Shown here: positions 51,723 to 59,938 of the stretch, one piece after another
Numbering within the stretch: position 1 is the stretch's first letter
Layout of the letters: each line of letters begins with the position of its first letter
Source: Anaerolineae bacterium
GTDB taxonomy: Bacteria > Chloroflexota > Anaerolineae > 4572-78 > J111
DNA: 64,000 nt
NCBI GenBank assembly: GCA_023382535.1
Contig: JAHDWA010000048.1
Span: forward strand, 1 to 64,000
Reading direction: 5' to 3'
Notes under the pieces: generated by a model
The model's database searches: none
Seen by the model: the letters and a program-made list of their open reading frames with translations, nothing else
Told to the model about the DNA's origin: nothing
Program-made: the position numbers and the translations under genes

Positions 51723-51751
51723 ACTCTAACCGAACACACGAACGTTGTCAA
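51723..51751 (-). promoter_or_regulatory. Promoter of the PH-domain gene
   Basis: TTGACA (51751-51746) and TAGAGT (51728-51723) on the minus strand are separated by 17 bases. The spacer has two direct GTTCG copies. Confidence 0.55.
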
Positions 51752-51775
51752 ACCGGAATGCGGCTAAATTTGGTA

Positions 51776-51811
51776 TTGACATTTAAGAATTGTTACCCGA
51801 TAATAGGGTAA
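51776..51811 (+). promoter_or_regulatory. Promoter with palindromic operator for the SLATT fusion gene
   Basis: TTGACA (51776-51781) and GATAAT (51799-51804) are 17 bases apart. The palindrome TTACCC (51793-51798) with GGGTAA (51806-51811) brackets the -10, so a dimeric repressor could block this promoter. The Shine-Dalgarno AGAGGGG lies downstream, before ATG 51831. Confidence 0.65.
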
Positions 51812-51830
51812 TGTAAAGAGGGGATTCGCC

Positions 51831-54800
51831 ATGAGCCAACAACCCGTTACCGAAAACTCCATCGCGCTGCAAAACGCCTGGAGCCGTTACGCTGAGTTTG
51901 ATGCCAGCGCCCAGACCGCTTCCAAACGTCACCTGACCTTACGCCGGGCAGTGCTTATTCTGGCAGTGGTAGCAACACTGTTCGCTATCCTCACCCAACT
52001 TTACGGGAGTTCCGAGACGATGCTGGGGCAGGCGCTCAAGGTTGGCCTAATTTTAGTCCCCATCATTAGCTCGGTGATTCTGGCTTTCGCCAACAAAATG
52101 CAGCAGGGCGAGCGCTGGCTGGTATTTCGCACCGGCGCTGAGGAAATTAAAAAGGAAATTTACTTTTACCGCACCCTCTTGCAGCAGCAAGACGAGCGGG
52201 ATCAGTGGCTCACCGAACGGGTGGCCGCCATCCAGCGCCAGGTGTTTGAAGGTGTCGGCGGCGAGCTGGTTTTGAAACCTTACACCGGCGCTGTTCCGCC
52301 CGACTATTCTCCGGGCAACCCCGACAGTGACCCTGGCTTTTCGAACCTGCTAGCCAATGAGTACATCCGCTTTCGGCTGGATAACCAGCTTAATTATCAC
52401 ACCAGTAGAATTGTCCACCTCCAGACCGACCGCACCCGCCTGCAAATTGCCATCTTTATTTTTGGCGGGGCGGGGACGTTTCTGGCGGCCCTGGGAGGCA
52501 CCTTTAGCATCTGGGTTGCCCTGACCACCTCCATCGCCGCTGCTTTTACCGCCTGGCTGGAACTGCGCCGGCTGGACTCAACGATCAACAACTACAGCCA
52601 GCTCATTTTAGAGCTGAAAATTATTCGCGATCATTGGTTCAGTTTAACGCCGTCTCAAAGCACCAGTGATGAATTTTTCAAGATGGTCACCGCCACCGAG
52701 CGGGTCTTATGGAGCCAGCACAACCAGTACATCAGCGAAATGCGCCAGGCCGTAGCCGACCTCAAGGGCAGGGAGGGCGACTTGATCGCCAAAGCCATGA
52801 ACGCGCCCGCCTCGCCGGTAATTGACGCAGCCCTGCTGGAACAAGCCCAAAAAGTCGTGACTGTCGCCGGAAAAATATTGCCCAAGCTCGGCGTTCCTGA
52901 GGAGATTATTTCAACAGCGGAAACTGCCGTTGAAAACCTGGTCAAAGCCGCTGCTGTCAAAGAGGCAGCCGGAGTGAACGGCGCTCAAGACAAGCCGGCG
53001 ACGCCGGCCGGTGAGCCAGCAACCTCTCATGCGGCTGCGCCACTCTCTTCTCAACCCCCAGTTCCACCTAAAAAGCTTAAAGGCTTGCCCCATGCGTTTG
53101 TAGTCATGCCCTTTGGCCGCAAGCAAGGGCCGGACGGCCGCTGGATAGATTTTAACGCCATTTACCAGGATTTAATCAGGCCGGCTCTCGAAGAGGCTGG
53201 CTTTGAGCCTTTCCGCGCCGACGAAGAGAGCGTCAGCGGCGACATCCTGACCGATATGTTCCAGGAGTTGCTGCTGGCCGATCTGGTTATTGCCGATTTG
53301 AGCATTGACAACGCCAATGTTTTCTACGAGCTGGGCGTGCGCCACGCCATCCGTAAGCGGGGCCTGGTCCATATCCAGTCGGGCCGCTCCTACCTGCCGT
53401 TCGACATTTTTAACGTCCGCACCGTACCGTATCGCATTGACAAAAACGGCCGGCCCGACCCGGAATTTCTGGAAAAAGATAAGCAGGCCATTGTCAAAAT
53501 CACCCGCGAAACCTGGGCTTCCAGCCAGGATCGGATTCACAGCCCCATCTTTAATTTGCTGGACGGTTTGGAGGAGCCAAGTCGCAGATCGCTGCGCACC
53601 CCCCTGGCTACCGGCTACTGGCGTGAGTATAAAGAATGGGAAGAGAGGGTCACTATTGCCCAGCGCCAAAAGCGCATCGGTGACGTGTTACTACTGACTG
53701 AAGAAGTGACCAACCCGTTGATCAAAGAGGAGGCCATTGCCGAGGCCGGACGCGCTCTCAAGAGTCTGAGCCGCCACGAATTGGCCCGGCAGCAGTACCT
53801 GGAGGGCTTAAAACTCAATCCCCTCAACTCGGAGTTCCGCCGCGAGGAGGCCTTTCACCTGGCCCGGCTGGGCCGCGCCGACGAGGCCGTGGTCAAATTG
53901 GAACGGTTGTTGCAGGAGGAGCCTGACAACATCGAGGCCATCTCCTACCTGGGCCGTATTTTCAAAGAAATGTGGGCCAATGAATGGGAAAGTATTGAGG
54001 ATGCACTGGAACGCCAGAAAAAAGCCTACAACACTGCTTACTGGCTCAAAAAAGCGATTGATACCTATTTGTCCGGCTATCGCCTCAATCAAAATCATTA
54101 TTACTCCGGGATCAACGCGCTGAGCCTATCGCTGCTGCTGGACAATCTGGCCCATCACTTTGCCGGTGACGATGATGATCCTGAAATTTTAGCCCTGCGG
54201 CAGCAAATAACTTTGCTTAAAGGAGCCGTCCAGTTTAGCCTGGAAAGTCAAGCGCAAAAACGAGCCAGCAATTTTTGGATATTTCTATCGCTGGGGGATT
54301 TGGCCGTCTGTACTGCCGAAGAGCCTAAAATGGTGACACGGGCTTACCAGAAGGCCCTGACGCTGGCCGGTCAAAATCGTTTTGCCCTAAAGTCCAGCTT
54401 GGCGCAATTGGAGTTATTGAAATCGTTAAACTTTCGACCTGAGTATGTCGAGGCCGGTATTGCCGTTCTGCGTGAAGAAGTGGTCAAGGTTGAGCAAGAA
54501 ATTCAAGCGGCCCAGGTTGGACGGGAAACGCGGGACGTTTTCCTTTTCTCCGGCCACATGATTGACCGGCCAGGCCGGCCGGAGCCGCGCTTCCCGTCAG
54601 AGATGGAAGGAGAAGCCGCCGACCGCATTGATAAAGCCCTCGATAAGCTGGGGGCGGATCATAATGACATGGCCATTGCCCCCGGCGCGGCCTGCGGCGG
54701 CGATATTCTCTTTATCGAAGCCTGCCTCAAACGCAATATGCGGGTAGAGGTTTTGCTACCTTTTTCCGAAGCGGAATTTATCGAGAGGTCGGTCAGCTTT

Positions 54801-55148
54801 GCGGGGGATAGTTGGGTCGAGCGCTTTTATAATATCCGCAATAATCCCAGAGTCACTTTTGAATTCCAGGTTGACCGGCTTGGACCACTGAAAGAGGGAG
54901 ATAACCCCTTTGAGCGCAACAACCGCTGGGCGCTCTACTCGGCCCTCATTTACGGCATCGAGCGTGTCCGTTTTATTGCCTTGTGGAACGGCCAGGGTGG
55001 TGATGGGCCGGGCGGCACCGGCCATATGATGAAAGAAGTGCGCCGCCTGGGTGGCATTGTCGAACACCTGGATATCACCAAGTTCGACTATTGGCAGGCT
55101 AAAGGCAAAGTTGCCCAAGTGCTGGACGTGCTGGCCAGAGGCCAGTAG
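51831..55148 (+). CDS. SLATT / deoxyribosyltransferase-like / TPR / SLOG-like multidomain protein (predicted conflict-system effector)
   Basis: A 1105-residue, four-part protein. Residues 1-290 hold two SLATT-like (DUF4231) units, each with a hydrophobic pair (about 38-87 and 204-246) after a charged amphipathic segment. Residues 419-575 match the nucleoside deoxyribosyltransferase/TIR-like fold (FVVMPFGRKQ; ADLVIADLSIDNANVFYELGVRHAI) with Glu500 in YELG at the usual catalytic position. Residues 590-890 are TPR-like helices with the TRAFs-binding (DUF4071, TPR-S) signature SGYRLNQNHYYSGINALSLSLLL. Residues 900-1105 form a Rossmann-like domain (FLFSGHMIDRPGRPEPRFP; GAACGGDILFIEACLKRNMR) resembling SLOG nucleotide-binding families. 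SLATT proteins are predicted membrane effectors and SLOG modules ligand sensors or producers, so this may be an all-in-one defence protein. Domain calls are by eye. Confidence 0.82.
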   Translation: MSQQPVTENSIALQNAWSRYAEFDASAQTASKRHLTLRRAVLILAVVATLFAILTQLYGSSETMLGQALKVGLILVPIISSVILAFANKMQQGERWLVFRTGAEEIKKEIYFYRTLLQQQDERDQWLTERVAAIQRQVFEGVGGELVLKPYTGAVPPDYSPGNPDSDPGFSNLLANEYIRFRLDNQLNYHTSRIVHLQTDRTRLQIAIFIFGGAGTFLAALGGTFSIWVALTTSIAAAFTAWLELRRLDSTINNYSQLILELKIIRDHWFSLTPSQSTSDEFFKMVTATERVLWSQHNQYISEMRQAVADLKGREGDLIAKAMNAPASPVIDAALLEQAQKVVTVAGKILPKLGVPEEIISTAETAVENLVKAAAVKEAAGVNGAQDKPATPAGEPATSHAAAPLSSQPPVPPKKLKGLPHAFVVMPFGRKQGPDGRWIDFNAIYQDLIRPALEEAGFEPFRADEESVSGDILTDMFQELLLADLVIADLSIDNANVFYELGVRHAIRKRGLVHIQSGRSYLPFDIFNVRTVPYRIDKNGRPDPEFLEKDKQAIVKITRETWASSQDRIHSPIFNLLDGLEEPSRRSLRTPLATGYWREYKEWEERVTIAQRQKRIGDVLLLTEEVTNPLIKEEAIAEAGRALKSLSRHELARQQYLEGLKLNPLNSEFRREEAFHLARLGRADEAVVKLERLLQEEPDNIEAISYLGRIFKEMWANEWESIEDALERQKKAYNTAYWLKKAIDTYLSGYRLNQNHYYSGINALSLSLLLDNLAHHFAGDDDDPEILALRQQITLLKGAVQFSLESQAQKRASNFWIFLSLGDLAVCTAEEPKMVTRAYQKALTLAGQNRFALKSSLAQLELLKSLNFRPEYVEAGIAVLREEVVKVEQEIQAAQVGRETRDVFLFSGHMIDRPGRPEPRFPSEMEGEAADRIDKALDKLGADHNDMAIAPGAACGGDILFIEACLKRNMRVEVLLPFSEAEFIERSVSFAGDSWVERFYNIRNNPRVTFEFQVDRLGPLKEGDNPFERNNRWALYSALIYGIERVRFIALWNGQGGDGPGGTGHMMKEVRRLGGIVEHLDITKFDYWQAKGKVAQVLDVLARGQ

Positions 55149-55211
55149 GGTCCATAATAATGCTGCCTGGCCCATTCAGCACTCATTTGACTGCTGTCAA
55201 GCAACAAACAA

Positions 55212-56453
55212 TCAGCGGTCAGCCGCCTCAAAGGGGGGGGTTGCGCTCAAAGGCCGGCGGTCGTGGTAAATTTTTTCAAGCTGGGGAATCAGCGCATCCC
55301 AACCATAGTTGGCCTGGGCAAAAGCCCGGCCTGCTGCCCCCAGCCTGGCCCGGCGAGCCGGGTTGTCCAGCAAGTCAAGCGCCTCTCTAGCAAAACGCTC
55401 CGGTTCATCAGCTAAAATCAATTCCTGCCCATTAACTACCGGAAAGCCCTCTGCCCCCAGCGTTGTGGCGACAATCGGTAGACCCATCATCATGGCTTCC
55501 AACAATTTCAGCCGGGTGCCGCCGCCCACCCGCAACGGCGCAACGTAGACCTTGGCTCCGGCCAGGTAGGGCCGCACGTCGTCTACGTAGCCGGTGATGG
55601 TCACGCCGGGTAAATTTCGCAAAATATCCAGCCGGGGATGAGGCCGTTGCCCCACAATCGCGAAACTCGTGCCGGGACGTTGAGCCTGAATCAGCGGCCA
55701 TACATACTTCCCAAACCAGAGCACGGCATCTATGTTGGGGCGAAAATCCATTTTGCCGGTAAACAATAAATCATAAGCGATAGCCTGGTCTACCTTATCA
55801 TAAGCCGTCAAATCCACACCGTTGGGCACCACGGTGATCGGTACATCAGGGGCCACATCGCGCAGAGCCACCTTATCGGGGTAAGACATGGCAATGGTGT
55901 GATCTACCCGCCGCAGCAGTTCAGCCTCATAGCGCCGCAGGCGATGCCACTGGACCCAACTGTAGGCGGCGGCGGCCCAGCGGGCTGGATTCTTGAGGTC
56001 GGCCAGGCAGGCGCGTTTCTGTAAAACCCACTCGGCGTTGTGGGCATCGTAAATAATCAGCGGGCGGGGCTGGACCGCCTCGAGGGTAGGCAGATAGGGA
56101 CTCATCTCAATACCCTCGATTTCGACCACATCAAACGGCTGCGCATGGAGTTTATTGGCAAGCCGGGCGTTCAGCTCCGGCGACCAAAGGCGCAGACTCA
56201 TATCGGGACGGCTTGTAGTTAGCATTTGGCGCAGACGCAGGTTAGTGCTGCGTTGAGGCACGGGAATCATTTCAACCCATGCACATAGATTAAGCAGGGG
56301 ACCGGCATTGTGGGGGTTTTGGTCTGGCTCCAGAAAGGTCAACACACAAACGGTGTGGCGCTTGCTTAGCTCTTTGACCAGATTAAAATTCCGCAGCGTC
56401 GTGCCCTGGTGAGGAGGATAGGGCCGCTGGGGAGTCAACAGCAGAATGCGCAT
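55212..56453 (-). CDS. Glycosyltransferase, GT4 family
   Basis: A 413-residue GT-B fold sugar transferase. The N-terminal Rossmann start RILLLTPQRPYPPHQG, a middle Asp/His segment YDAHNAEWVLQ, the C-terminal sugar-nucleotide site PNGVDLTAYD, TGKMDFRPNIDAVLWF, and the GT4 EX7E motif region APLRVGGGTRLKLLEAMMMGLPIVATTLGAEG are visible. It is preceded by another GT4 gene on the same strand, so a cell-surface polysaccharide or glycolipid role is likely. Confidence 0.9.
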   Translation of the reverse strand: MRILLLTPQRPYPPHQGTTLRNFNLVKELSKRHTVCVLTFLEPDQNPHNAGPLLNLCAWVEMIPVPQRSTNLRLRQMLTTSRPDMSLRLWSPELNARLANKLHAQPFDVVEIEGIEMSPYLPTLEAVQPRPLIIYDAHNAEWVLQKRACLADLKNPARWAAAAYSWVQWHRLRRYEAELLRRVDHTIAMSYPDKVALRDVAPDVPITVVPNGVDLTAYDKVDQAIAYDLLFTGKMDFRPNIDAVLWFGKYVWPLIQAQRPGTSFAIVGQRPHPRLDILRNLPGVTITGYVDDVRPYLAGAKVYVAPLRVGGGTRLKLLEAMMMGLPIVATTLGAEGFPVVNGQELILADEPERFAREALDLLDNPARRARLGAAGRAFAQANYGWDALIPQLEKIYHDRRPLSATPPFEAADR

Positions 56454-56455
56454 GG

Positions 56456-56519
56456 CGAATAGCTGATAGCTAATGGCAGATGGTTCATGAATGCCCTATT
56501 TGCTATCTGCCGTCAGCTA
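56456..56519. repeat. Heptamer-repeat hairpin between two glycosyltransferase genes
   Basis: GCGAATA, GCTGATA, GCTAATG, GCAGATG on the left face CTATTTG, CTATCTG, CCGTCAG on the right. The right arm includes the stop codon of the upstream glycosyltransferase gene (56517-56519). Confidence 0.65.
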
Positions 56520-57629
56520 ATTTTTACCTACTTTATGATAAACTTCCAGTGTTTTTTTAGCTGCATGTTCCCAGGAGAATTTCTTGGCGCGTTTGAGGCC
56601 CTTGCAGATTAAATCTTTGCGCAGGTCCGGTTCAGTCAGCACGCGCCAAATTGCTACTGTGAGACCCTCAATATCGTGAGGATTAATCAGCACGGCTGCA
56701 TCGCCGACAACTTCGGGTAAAGAAGAGGTATTAGAAACAATAACCGGGGCGCCGCATGTCATGGCTTCAAGCGGGGTCAGTCCAAAGCCTTCGTAAAATG
56801 AGGGATGAACCAACAACTGGGAGGCATTGTAGAGGTAAACCAAATCCTCAGAAGGGACCCGCCCCAGGAAGGCGACATGTTTTTCCAGGTTCAGCTTGGC
56901 CACGGTCTCGTAAACTTCTTCCCAGAGCCAGCCGTTTGAACCGGCCAAAACCAGCGTTTCTTCGCGTTTATAATCATCCCGCAAGCGGCGATAGGCTTGC
57001 AGCAGGCCCGGTAAATTCTTGCGGGGTTCAATCGTGCTGACAAACAGGATAAAATCCTGGTCAAGCTTGTACTTCTCTTTGGCGATCTGCCGGGCTTCCT
57101 CTTTAGGCAGCGGGCGATAGATCGGGTTGGCGGCTTCGTGAATCACCGTGATTTTCTTTTCCGGCACGCCCAGCATTTTGATGCTGTCATGCTTGGTCGC
57201 CTCTGATACGGCGATAATGTGATCCGTTTTACGCCAGGCCTGGTCAATTTGACCGTAATAGCGGGCGCTCTCTTTGGTCAGAAAGTGGGGATACAATAAA
57301 AAGGCTAAATCGTGGATCGTAATAACCGACTTGTAATTGCGCCTGAACGGAGGAATAAAATCGGGGCTGTGCAGCAAGTCCAGCCCCAATCGCGAAATCT
57401 CAAAACTTAATGCTGTCTGCTCAAACCGATTATGGCTGGGAGTCCACAACGATTTGCGCAGAAAGCCATTGCTCTTGACAATTGAGCCTCTGTCCTTGCG
57501 ACTTTGCAACAGCAGAAAGGTATCTTCATGAGGCTTAAGACTGGCCAATGCCTCGGTTAATTGTAAAATATATTGACCAATCCCTGCGCGGTTATAAAAG
57601 ACCAACCGCGCATCTATGCCAATCCGCAT
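56517..57629 (-). CDS. Glycosyltransferase, GT4 family
   Basis: A 370-residue GT-B glycosyltransferase. Its N-terminus [20 protein letters not shown] is the classic GT4 nucleotide-sugar fold entry; the [31 protein letters not shown] and [21 protein letters not shown] segments, and the [33 protein letters not shown] donor site match mannosyl- and similar transferases. ATG 57629 is the start (AAGGTGG nine bases before). A promoter and a terminator hairpin lie in its leader. Confidence 0.9.
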   Translation of the reverse strand: MRIGIDARLVFYNRAGIGQYILQLTEALASLKPHEDTFLLLQSRKDRGSIVKSNGFLRKSLWTPSHNRFEQTALSFEISRLGLDLLHSPDFIPPFRRNYKSVITIHDLAFLLYPHFLTKESARYYGQIDQAWRKTDHIIAVSEATKHDSIKMLGVPEKKITVIHEAANPIYRPLPKEEARQIAKEKYKLDQDFILFVSTIEPRKNLPGLLQAYRRLRDDYKREETLVLAGSNGWLWEEVYETVAKLNLEKHVAFLGRVPSEDLVYLYNASQLLVHPSFYEGFGLTPLEAMTCGAPVIVSNTSSLPEVVGDAAVLINPHDIEGLTVAIWRVLTEPDLRKDLICKGLKRAKKFSWEHAAKKTLEVYHKVGKN

Positions 57630-57644
57630 AGCGCTTTCCACCTT

Positions 57645-57694
57645 CCTAAAAAACAATGCTCCCCGCCCGGCCTGGCCGGTATTTCAGGGAGCAT
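57645..57694 (-). terminator. Terminator hairpin in the glycosyltransferase leader
   Basis: On the minus strand ATGCTCCC (57694-57687) pairs with GGGAGCAT (57663-57656), with an inner CCGGCC/GGCCGG pairing, followed by TGTTTTTTA. It lies between the promoter and the gene, so read-through must be allowed or regulated. Confidence 0.65.
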
Positions 57695-57716
57695 CCTTGG
57701 TCCTAATAACCCCTGT

Positions 57717-57745
57717 AATATACCATCAATCAATAACTAGGTCAA
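57717..57745 (-). promoter_or_regulatory. Promoter of the glycosyltransferase genes
   Basis: TTGACC (57745-57740) and TATATT (57722-57717) on the minus strand are 17 bases apart. The predicted start (near 57710) is about 16 bases upstream of the terminator hairpin. Confidence 0.65.
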
Positions 57746-57798
57746 ACGAGAGATAGGTAAAATCCGGACAACATTTTCCCGAAAGACTAATCGTTCTA

Positions 57799-57827
57799 TT
57801 GACAAATTTCTCCAGATATGATACATT
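57799..57827 (+). promoter_or_regulatory. Promoter of the trp operon
   Basis: TTGACA (57799-57804) and TACATT (57822-57827) are 17 bases apart. Transcription should begin near 57834, at the first bases of the T-box leader. Confidence 0.75.
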
Positions 57828-57833
57828 TGCTCG

Positions 57834-58220
57834 CAAGATAAAATTCTAAAAACGTTGACCAGGAAGAGTAACTGCTCAAGCGGCGTTCAGAGAGCTGGCC
57901 AGTGGGTGTGAGGCCGGTACGAGCGCGGGTAGTGAATGGGCCTGCGAGTTGCGCTCCGAACGTGAAACGTTCTAACGTTGATAAGTAGGCAGCGCCGGAG
58001 ACTTCACCGTTACCAGGGAGACGGATATTCAAGCCCCCTTCAACACGCTCAGGGTGGCTGCGTATCTACTGAGTGAAACTGGCTTTATCACCAGACCTTG
58101 TGTGTTTCACGCAAGGTTTTTTATTTTCTGAAGCCAGTTTAAGTGGGGTGGCACCACGGGAGATCAACCTCTCGTCCCCGCCGAGTCTATTTGATTCGGC
58201 GAGGATGGGAGGTTTTTTAT
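57834..58220 (+). ncRNA. Tryptophan T-box riboswitch leader
   Basis: A T-box RNA that senses uncharged tRNA-Trp. Stem I elements: AGGAAGAGTA, CAGAGAG and the GGGTGtGAGGCC distal loop region. The specifier loop reads GTGAA-TGG-G, with the TGG Trp codon at 57937-57939. The conserved T-box is GGGGTGGCACCACGGG, whose UGGC bulge (58149-58152) can pair with the GCCA end of tRNA-Trp. It ends in a long terminator stem (CCTCTCGTCCCCGCCGA with its partner ATGGGAGG) and a TTTTTTATTT tail. It sits directly upstream of trpE. This is the expected control of trp genes by Trp starvation. Confidence 0.9.
58076..58140 (+). other. Extra nested hairpin with terminator-like core inside the T-box leader
   Basis: A 10-bp perfect outer stem (AAACTGGCTT, 58076-58085, with 58131-58140) encloses a second stem (ACCTTGTGTG, 58095-58104, with 58108-58117) followed by TTTTTTATTTT. 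The inner part has the form of an intrinsic terminator ahead of the T-box sequence proper, which is unusual. Confidence 0.55.
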
Positions 58221-58227
58221 TTGAACC

Positions 58228-58312
58228 GACCGCAGACCAATGACCGCCGACCGCCGCAAAGACGAGCTTTGTCATAGCAGACGGTCAGTCGTCGGCGGTC
58301 GGCGGTCACAAC
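58228..58312. repeat. Heptamer-repeat hairpin before trpE
   Basis: CCGACCG, CAGACCA, ATGACCG, CCGACCG on the left and GCAGACG, GTCAGTC, GTCGGCG, GTCGGCG on the right form a GC-rich 7-bp-period hairpin between the T-box terminator and the trpE ribosome binding site. Confidence 0.75.
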
Positions 58313-58332
58313 CTAACAGGTAGGAGATCAGC

Positions 58333-59829
58333 ATGTACAAACCAACCTTGGAACAAGTTGAAGCGATGGCCGATAGGGGCAACCTTATCCCCATCCACCG
58401 GGATTTGCCGGCAGATATGGAAACGCCGGTCAGCATTTATCTCAAATTGCAGGATGAGGGGTCCAGCTTTCTGCTAGAGTCGGTTTCGGGCGGAGAGCAG
58501 GTGGCCCGCTACTCCTTCATCGGGGTGCGCCCGCGTGGCCTGCTGACCACTTTTGGCAATGAGGTTTACATTGCCAGCGAGGGGTACGGCCGTTCCATCC
58601 CCTTGGAAAAAGGGCTGGACCCGCTGGAGGTGCTGAAACGGGAAATGTCCAAGTATAAACCCGTGCGCCTGGCCGATCTGCCCCGCTTTATTGGCGGCGC
58701 GGTGGGCTTCCTCAGCTACGACGCCGTGCGCCGCTTTGAGCGCCTGCCCGACGACAACCCTGACGAACTCCACGTACCAGAAGCTGCCTTCATGATTGCC
58801 CACACCCTGGTCGTGTTTGACCATGCCCGCCAGCGGCTGCAAGTGGTCGCCAACGCCGATTTAACGCGCGGTGATGTCCGCACCGCCTACCAGCGAGCCA
58901 TCTCGCGCATAGACGAAGTGGTGGCCCGCCTGAATGCACCCCTGCCGGAAGTGCCACCCCCCAGCGACAACGGTCACAATGGTCTGGTCTCCAACTTTTC
59001 CCAGGACGAGTACCGAGCCACTGTGGAAAAGGCCAAAGAGTATATTGCCGCCGGCGATATTTTCCAGGTCGTGCTGTCGCAGCGCCTGTCACGCCGGACC
59101 ACAGCCCATCCCTTTGCCATCTACCGCGCCCTGCGTATGCACAATCCCTCGCCCTACATGGTTTTTATGCGCTTCCCCGGCGGCGTGAGCAGCCCGCCGC
59201 TACACATCATCTCTGCCAGCCCGGAGATGCATGTGCGCCTGGAAGAGGGCATGGCCGAATTACGCCCCATCGCCGGGACGCGCTGGCGGGGCTTGACTGT
59301 CGAAGAGGACGTGGCCCTGGCCGAAGAACTGCTTGAGGATGAAAAAGAACGAGCCGAACACATTATGCTGGTTGATTTGGGCCGCAATGATTTGGGCCGC
59401 GTTTGTGATTACGGTACGGTGCAGGTCGAGGAGTTGATGGTGGTCGAGCGCTATTCCCATGTAATGCATATTGTCTCTGACGTGCGCGGCAAACTCAAAG
59501 AGGGTTACGATGCCTTTGATCTGCTGCGAGCGACCTTCCCCGCCGGTACGGTCAGCGGAGCGCCCAAGGTGCGAGCGATGGAGATCATTGACGAATTGGA
59601 ACCGACCCGGCGCGGGATTTACGCCGGAGTCATCGGCTACATCGGCTACGACGGCATCATGGACTCCTGCATCGCCATCCGTACCGCCGTGATGCAGGGT
59701 GAGACGGTCTATATTCAGGCCGGCGGGGGCATCGTCGCCGACAGTGACCCGCAGCGTGAATACGAAGAAAGCTGGAATAAAGCCAAAGCCATGGCTGAGG
59801 CCGTGACCTTCGCGGAGGAGACACGGTGA
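58333..59829 (+). CDS. trpE: Anthranilate synthase component I
   Basis: A 498-residue chorismate-utilising enzyme making anthranilate. The N-terminal Trp feedback site LLESVSGGEQVARYSFIG is present, so feedback inhibition is expected. Catalytic motifs include PIAGTRWRG, LVDLGRNDLGRV, TFPAGTVSGAPKVRAMEIIDELEP and YIQAGGGIVADSDPQ. The start ATG 58333 follows AGGAGA by seven bases. It is the first gene behind the T-box leader; the amidotransferase component is the next gene. Confidence 0.97.
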   Translation: MYKPTLEQVEAMADRGNLIPIHRDLPADMETPVSIYLKLQDEGSSFLLESVSGGEQVARYSFIGVRPRGLLTTFGNEVYIASEGYGRSIPLEKGLDPLEVLKREMSKYKPVRLADLPRFIGGAVGFLSYDAVRRFERLPDDNPDELHVPEAAFMIAHTLVVFDHARQRLQVVANADLTRGDVRTAYQRAISRIDEVVARLNAPLPEVPPPSDNGHNGLVSNFSQDEYRATVEKAKEYIAAGDIFQVVLSQRLSRRTTAHPFAIYRALRMHNPSPYMVFMRFPGGVSSPPLHIISASPEMHVRLEEGMAELRPIAGTRWRGLTVEEDVALAEELLEDEKERAEHIMLVDLGRNDLGRVCDYGTVQVEELMVVERYSHVMHIVSDVRGKLKEGYDAFDLLRATFPAGTVSGAPKVRAMEIIDELEPTRRGIYAGVIGYIGYDGIMDSCIAIRTAVMQGETVYIQAGGGIVADSDPQREYEESWNKAKAMAEAVTFAEETR

Positions 59830-59890
59830 AACGGAGAGGCGAGGATGAGAAGATTTCTTTTGCTTCATCGCCTCACCTCTCCTGACCTCA
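59830..59890. repeat. Repeat after trpE
   Basis: A short array (CGGAGAG, GCGAGGA, TGAGAAG and the complementary CTTCATC, GCCTCAC) forms a weaker hairpin directly after the trpE stop. Confidence 0.5.
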
Positions 59891-59938
59891 TCAAAGTGAA
59901 ACAGGATTGTTAATTTTTACGAACGACGGAGGACTGCC

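Noticed and set aside
51729..51745. GAACACACGAAC in the PH-gene promoter spacer as a LexA box
   Set aside because: The halves are direct (GAAC twice) rather than inverted, so it does not fit GAAC-N4-GTTC.
57791..57804. CGTTCTATTGACA near the trp promoter as a LexA box
   Set aside because: Only one half-site (GTTC) is present; the matching GAAC is absent, unlike the four good boxes at 21-23 kb.
57796..58032. 78-residue minus-strand reading frame in the trp leader
   Set aside because: It lies on the complementary strand of the T-box stem I, whose specifier and pairing motifs explain the sequence; no ribosome binding site is evident.
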